Source: Microvirga ossetica (GTDB taxonomy: Bacteria > Pseudomonadota > Alphaproteobacteria > Rhizobiales > Beijerinckiaceae). Taken from it: 64,000 bases of DNA. Positions 61,003-64,000 of the stretch are shown here, one piece after another. The notes beneath the pieces are model-generated. The model was given only the letters and a program-made list of their open reading frames with translations. It was not told where the DNA came from and searched no databases. A program made the translations under genes and the position numbers. The DNA lies in NCBI RefSeq assembly GCF_002741015.1, contig NZ_CP016621.1, positions 97,205 through 161,204 on the forward strand. The letters are read 5' to 3'. Position 1 is the first letter of the stretch; every line of letters begins with the position of its first letter.

Positions 61003-62031
61003 CTAGGATCGCTTGCGCTGGGCTTCTAGGTAATCGACGTATTCACCCTCGGGCATTACCCGAACGACTGATACGTCCAAGCCAAGCGGCTTCGCGCAAT
61101 CTCGGATCCACATGGCTTGATTGCCATGGAGTTTGTCGGTCCCCTTGACCTCCACAAAGCGGAGGGAGATGCCGCGCAGAGTTAAGTCGGGACAGCCGCC
61201 AAACGTCCCGGCTCCTGTCTCGTAGCGGTGACGGAATGTGCGCTCAAAGTAGGAGTCCCCGACAAGATCGAGGTATTCCATCACGGTCACGAAAGGCCGA
61301 TACATCAGGCCGTCCAGGTATCCGCGATGGCGCAGGTAGACTTCCTTCGGGTTATTGAGGACCACATGGAGAGCGGCCATCACCTTGTCGGCGTGGGCCT
61401 TGCCGGGTTGGAACGGCCGCTGTCGCGTCTCATCGAAGGCAATGTCATGGCCGTGCATGTCGTTGAATTGCCGTCCGACGATCATGTGCAGGGAGGCCGC
61501 CGCCGTGCCTTCACAAGCCATCCCCTGTTCGCCAGGCTTGCGGATCACGTCGAGGGCGAAGTTCTCAATATTGACCTTGGCTCCGGAGGGGAGTTGCCAA
61601 ACGCACTTGCCGTCAGGAAGCTTCCTGCCCGGGATCGTCGTGAGCGGAATGTCGAGCAAGGCGCACTGGTCCTCGAGGGAGAGGTCGCCGAAGCACCCGC
61701 CGCAGATCTCGTGCAAGTTCCGCACGACCTCCTTCGATGCAGTCTTCCACCACTTCTTGTCGATCCAGAACCAATCCTCGGGATGCCGCAGGATGCTCTC
61801 CGTCTTCGGGTTGACGAACAGATACGCGATCGTTGCCTCGGTGCATCCGAGGGCGCGCATCTCCGCCCTCGTCGGGGAGGTCATGTCGATCTCGTAAGAG
61901 GGCTCGGTCCGCCGGAACCGATACCGACCCTGCATCTCTTCCGACGTGACGGCGGAAGGCTTCTTCCTGGGGAGGGCTTGCTCATGCCCGCTCCGTAGCC
62001 TGGAGCCGACAGGGTTGCAACGGCCGACCAT
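61003..62031 (-). CDS. VRR-NUC-type nuclease domain protein
   Basis: Up to 342 residues; starts at ATG 61935 or 61884 are also possible because no ribosome site favours the longest. The last about 110 residues are VRR-NUC-like: GGCPDLTLRGISLRFVEVKG with the PD...ExK nuclease core, then DKLHGNQAMWIRDCAKPLGL and a final VSVVRV strand. The N-terminal 200 residues contain paired cysteines (CGGCFG, EDQC) and no known domain. Metal-dependent DNA nuclease is the likely activity; first gene of a two-gene unit. Confidence 0.65.
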   Translation of the reverse strand: MVGRCNPVGSRLRSGHEQALPRKKPSAVTSEEMQGRYRFRRTEPSYEIDMTSPTRAEMRALGCTEATIAYLFVNPKTESILRHPEDWFWIDKKWWKTASKEVVRNLHEICGGCFGDLSLEDQCALLDIPLTTIPGRKLPDGKCVWQLPSGAKVNIENFALDVIRKPGEQGMACEGTAAASLHMIVGRQFNDMHGHDIAFDETRQRPFQPGKAHADKVMAALHVVLNNPKEVYLRHRGYLDGLMYRPFVTVMEYLDLVGDSYFERTFRHRYETGAGTFGGCPDLTLRGISLRFVEVKGTDKLHGNQAMWIRDCAKPLGLDVSVVRVMPEGEYVDYLEAQRKRS

Positions 62032-62087
62032 GCGTCCGCGCTGTCAACAATAGGCGCCGACCCCGGGGCGTTGCTGCCAGGGAGGCC

Positions 62088-62102
62088 GTGGGAGGTCCCC
62101 AT
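62088..62102. repeat. parS-like palindrome, degenerate site 8
   Basis: GTGGGAGGTCCCCAT, one base short in the left arm; upstream of the VRR-NUC gene. Confidence 0.4.
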
Positions 62103-62190
62103 GAAGGGAGGGCGTTGTAGTCCCGATCGCGTCCGCTATCAGGTTCACGGCATCGCTCCCTTTCGGGTTCGGTCGCCGTGCGCCTTTTCG

Positions 62191-62780
62191 TTGCCGTCAT
62201 AATTCTCTTTCGCGTTCTGGTGCCAATTCCGAGTCCGTTCTCGGCATCGTTAGCTACATCGTTTCCGCTGTCGTGAGTCCGATGGTTCGCGGCCTCATTG
62301 TCAGGGGAGGTGTCACCGCAGTTCGGTGTCTCGTCAACGGATCGTTCGCTCTCGGGTTTGCCCCGGAGATCTCGGCATCGTTGCCAGCAGAAGATTCAGG
62401 ACGTTTCCGAGGCCGTTCGGACCATCGTTGCCGTCCTTGTTCGCTCTCGGGTTCGCGGGGGAATGAGTGACGGCGTTCGCGCCGAAATACCGTCATCGTG
62501 AGTCCGATGGTTGCCGTTTTAATTCTCTCTCGCGTTCTGGTGCCAATTCGAAGTCGGTTGTCACCGTAGTTCGTGGGGAAGTTCCCAAGGCGTTCGCTTC
62601 CAGGTTCTCGTCATCGTTGTCGGTTTGGTTGCCGTCACGATCTCAAAGCCTTTCGCGTGATCGTTTCCGCTGTCGTTCGGCTCTGAATGAGTCCTCACGT
62701 TCGCGGCACGATCTCCTTCCGGTTGTCGGTATCGTTCTTGTCACAGTTCGCGGCTCGGTATCGAGCGCGTTCGATTGACG
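62191..62780. repeat. Mosaic of short direct repeats, candidate oriT/iteron region
   Basis: Blocks recur with small changes: AATTCTCT.TCGCGTTCTGG (62202, 62521), CGTGAGTCCGATGGTT (62273, 62499), TTCGCTCTCGGGTT (62343, 62440), TCGTTTCCGCTGTCGT (62257, 62660) and GTCACCG.AGTTCG (62312, 62560). Copies are interleaved, not in a simple array. Apparent frames here are low-complexity by-products. Location just upstream of the relaxase genes suggests a transfer origin or protein-binding array. A further degenerate parS-like site is at 62573-62588. Confidence 0.55.
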
Positions 62781-62883
62781 GCGGCTCCGCCGACAAGCAG
62801 GCTTCTAGCTACAAGGTATCCCTACGGGGTCACACACTACTCACCGCGTTCCGCAGTGAAAGGTGTCGCCTCCGGCGGGGAAA

Positions 62884-62898
62884 CCTTACAGCGTAAGG
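62884..62898. repeat. Small inverted repeat near the relaxase genes
   Basis: CCTTAC-AGC-GTAAGG, a six-base-pair hairpin, 66 bp before the accessory gene; could be part of a nic region, though the MobF nic consensus is not recognised. Confidence 0.35.
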
Positions 62899-62963
62899 CT
62901 TTCAGGGGTGGCGTTGCCTCCCTCAAGGGCAGCAGGAGACAACAAACAGAGGGGGGTGCATCC

Positions 62964-63277
62964 ATGACAACCAAGTCGTTCAGGATTTTCGGTGCAAGCT
63001 CGATCCCGACGTGTTCGGCACCATTCAGGCCGAAGCCGCTGCCCGGAAGATCACTCCCGCTGAATACGTCACTTGGGCCGTCGCCAAGGCAAGGGATGTA
63101 GATGCGCTGATTGCCGAGGTCCAGAAGGACCGGGGCGAACTCCAGTTCCAGCGTCGTGACCGCGAGCTCGTCACCGTCCTCGTTGACCTAGTGGCCGACG
63201 TGTTCGCCGCCGATGCCAAGCAACATGAGCAATGGCAGGATCAAGTCCTCAACCATGAGGCCACACCCAGCCACTGA
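62964..63277 (+). CDS. Small protein before the relaxase, start unclear (possible frameshift)
   Basis: The convincing part is the frame from about 62990 to 63277 (CKLDPDVFGTIQAEAAARKI ... VLNHEATPSH), helical, about 90 residues. Its only in-frame start is GTG 63011. A much better ribosome site (GAGGGGGG) stands before ATG 62964 (MTTKSFRIFG) in another frame, so a one-base shift near 62980-62995 probably splits MTTKSFRI from KLDPDVFG. Location 95 bp before the relaxase suggests a conjugation accessory (relaxosome) protein. Confidence 0.5.
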
Positions 63278-63371
63278 CGGCTGACGGTCGGATGCAAGGA
63301 CCGGATGCATGATGCCTGATAGAGGCACCGCATCCCGGAGATGACGGCGGCAGGGGAGGGGGACACCGACA

Positions 63372-64000
63372 ATGGCGATGACCGTGTGGACGCTCAACAG
63401 CGTCGATTACTACCACCATATGGCGAAGGATCACGCCGCCGAAATGGCAAGCGGGATTTCCCGCACGGCGATCCTCTACGCCTCCGATACCGTCCGCACG
63501 ATCCCGATCCTTGGGGAGCTCCCCATGATCCTTCCCGACGACGTGAAGGCCCGTCTCGGGGAAGTCGGGATCACCGAGATCCACACCTGGAAGGAGCTCA
63601 AGGAAATCCAGGCCGCTGCCGAGAAGTGGGCCAATGAGCCGCTGGACGAGAAGCTTCGGAAACGCTGGGAGAAGGTCGGCCTCGCGCATGTGAAGACATG
63701 GGGTGACGTTCAGGCACTCGATGCCGAGACGCGCAAGGCGAAGAAGGTGACGTGGGTCATCAAGGCCGAGGAAAAGGCCCGCGACAAGAAGGTGAAGGGT
63801 GTCCTCGACTACTACGACAACGGCGCGAACAGCGAGGAAGCGGTTGGCCTCTGGTGGACACCGAACGATCCGGTCACAAAGGACGGCAAGCCTTACAAGC
63901 GCGACCTGACGAGGGACATTGCCACCGGACAGACGGTGGACCCGAAGGTTTTCCGTGACCTTGCGAACGGCATCCACCCGATCACCGGGGAGCAGTGCAT
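63372..64000 (+). CDS. MobF-type (TrwC/TraI-like) relaxase, N-terminal part, cut by the window edge
   Basis: 209 codons from ATG 63372 with no stop before the edge. Family signs: TVWTLNSVDYYHHMAK at the start, GVLDYYDNGANSEEAVGLWW, then ATGQTVDPKVFRDLANGIHP and ITGEQ, matching the YY...G.W.G...V....F..L..G..P.TG pattern of MobF relaxases. Unusual: an inserted about 100-residue helical segment between the first tyrosines and the GxWxG-like block (LKEIQAAAEKWANEPLDEKL). It nicks oriT and leads the strand in conjugation. A parS-like palindrome (63511) lies inside the gene. Confidence 0.65.
   Translation, partial: MAMTVWTLNSVDYYHHMAKDHAAEMASGISRTAILYASDTVRTIPILGELPMILPDDVKARLGEVGITEIHTWKELKEIQAAAEKWANEPLDEKLRKRWEKVGLAHVKTWGDVQALDAETRKAKKVTWVIKAEEKARDKKVKGVLDYYDNGANSEEAVGLWWTPNDPVTKDGKPYKRDLTRDIATGQTVDPKVFRDLANGIHPITGEQC
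63511..63526. repeat. parS-like palindrome, site in the relaxase gene
   Basis: TTGGGGAGCTCCCCAT, with a perfect 12-bp core GGGGAGCTCCCC. Confidence 0.5.

Noticed and set aside
62273..62880. Several open frames of 60-110 codons in the repeat region
   Set aside because: They have serine/arginine/valine low-complexity translations produced by the GTTCGC/TCGTTG repeats and no ribosome sites.
1..64000. CRISPR arrays, tRNA and rRNA genes
   Set aside because: No regularly spaced identical repeats of 25-40 bp and no cloverleaf or rRNA-like sequence was noticed; this is a reading by eye, not a covariance search.

Overview
This window looks like part of a large conjugative or mobilizable plasmid from an alphaproteobacterium, most likely Hyphomicrobiales (Rhizobiales). 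The support is a repABC replication/partition operon on the minus strand (about 52.8-56.7 kb), a plasmid-borne GapR/DUF2312 protein, a MobF-type relaxase cut off by the right edge, and high GC in the backbone. The genus cannot be fixed from sequence alone; a Methylobacterium/Microvirga-like host is a guess. A stretch at about 2.4-9.7 kb is visibly more AT-rich and looks acquired.

Layout. 0-10 kb: tail of a possible pilus-tip protein, small secreted proteins, a four-gene operon of exported proteins of unknown function, a thermonuclease fragment, a frameshifted SRAP (YedK/HMCES-like) gene and a large exported SPOR-like protein. 10-18 kb: a serine recombinase with a linked unknown gene, then a five-gene plus-strand operon (four-helix membrane protein, degenerate VWA protein, MotA/ZorA-like channel protein with a long coiled-coil tail, MotB/OmpA-like protein, exported thermonuclease). 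18-23 kb: an RTX lipase and an exported trypsin-like protease. 23-27 kb: a Tn554-type tnpA-tnpB-tnpC trio. 27-39 kb: plasmid housekeeping genes (small membrane proteins, GapR homologue, HExxH protein, a resolvase homologue lacking its catalytic serine, a large P-loop NTPase, a HTH protein, and a ParA-like ATPase operon).

39.6-46.3 kb is the most unusual region. In minus-strand order it holds a cholesterol-dependent-cytolysin homologue without signal peptide and without the membrane-binding domain 4, a 78-residue protein made of two DWG-motif repeats, a small regulator-like protein, a CHAT (caspase-like) protease that carries the same DWG motif at its N-terminus, and an LCAT-type lipase. A pore former, a protease and a lipase beside a shared short peptide motif suggest a protease-controlled membrane-attack system, comparable in logic to bacterial gasdermin loci. 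This is inference; no such assembly is known to me.

47-52 kb encodes exported wall-directed or surface proteins: M15 peptidase, amidase_3, a HEFAH metallopeptidase and two collagen-like glycine-rich proteins. 52.7-57.8 kb is repABC with its antisense RNA, operator and neighbours. A 16-bp site (GTGGGGAGGTCCCCAC and variants) recurs about ten times between 53.1 and 63.5 kb and is the obvious candidate for the RepB-bound parS. 57.8-62 kb has duplicated small exported proteins and a VRR-NUC nuclease pair. 62.2-62.8 kb is a mosaic of short repeats in front of the relaxase, a plausible oriT or iteron region.

Several genes (686, 6078, 6891, 38533, 62964) look intact except for one apparent single-base frameshift each, so either gene decay or residual assembly indels should be considered.
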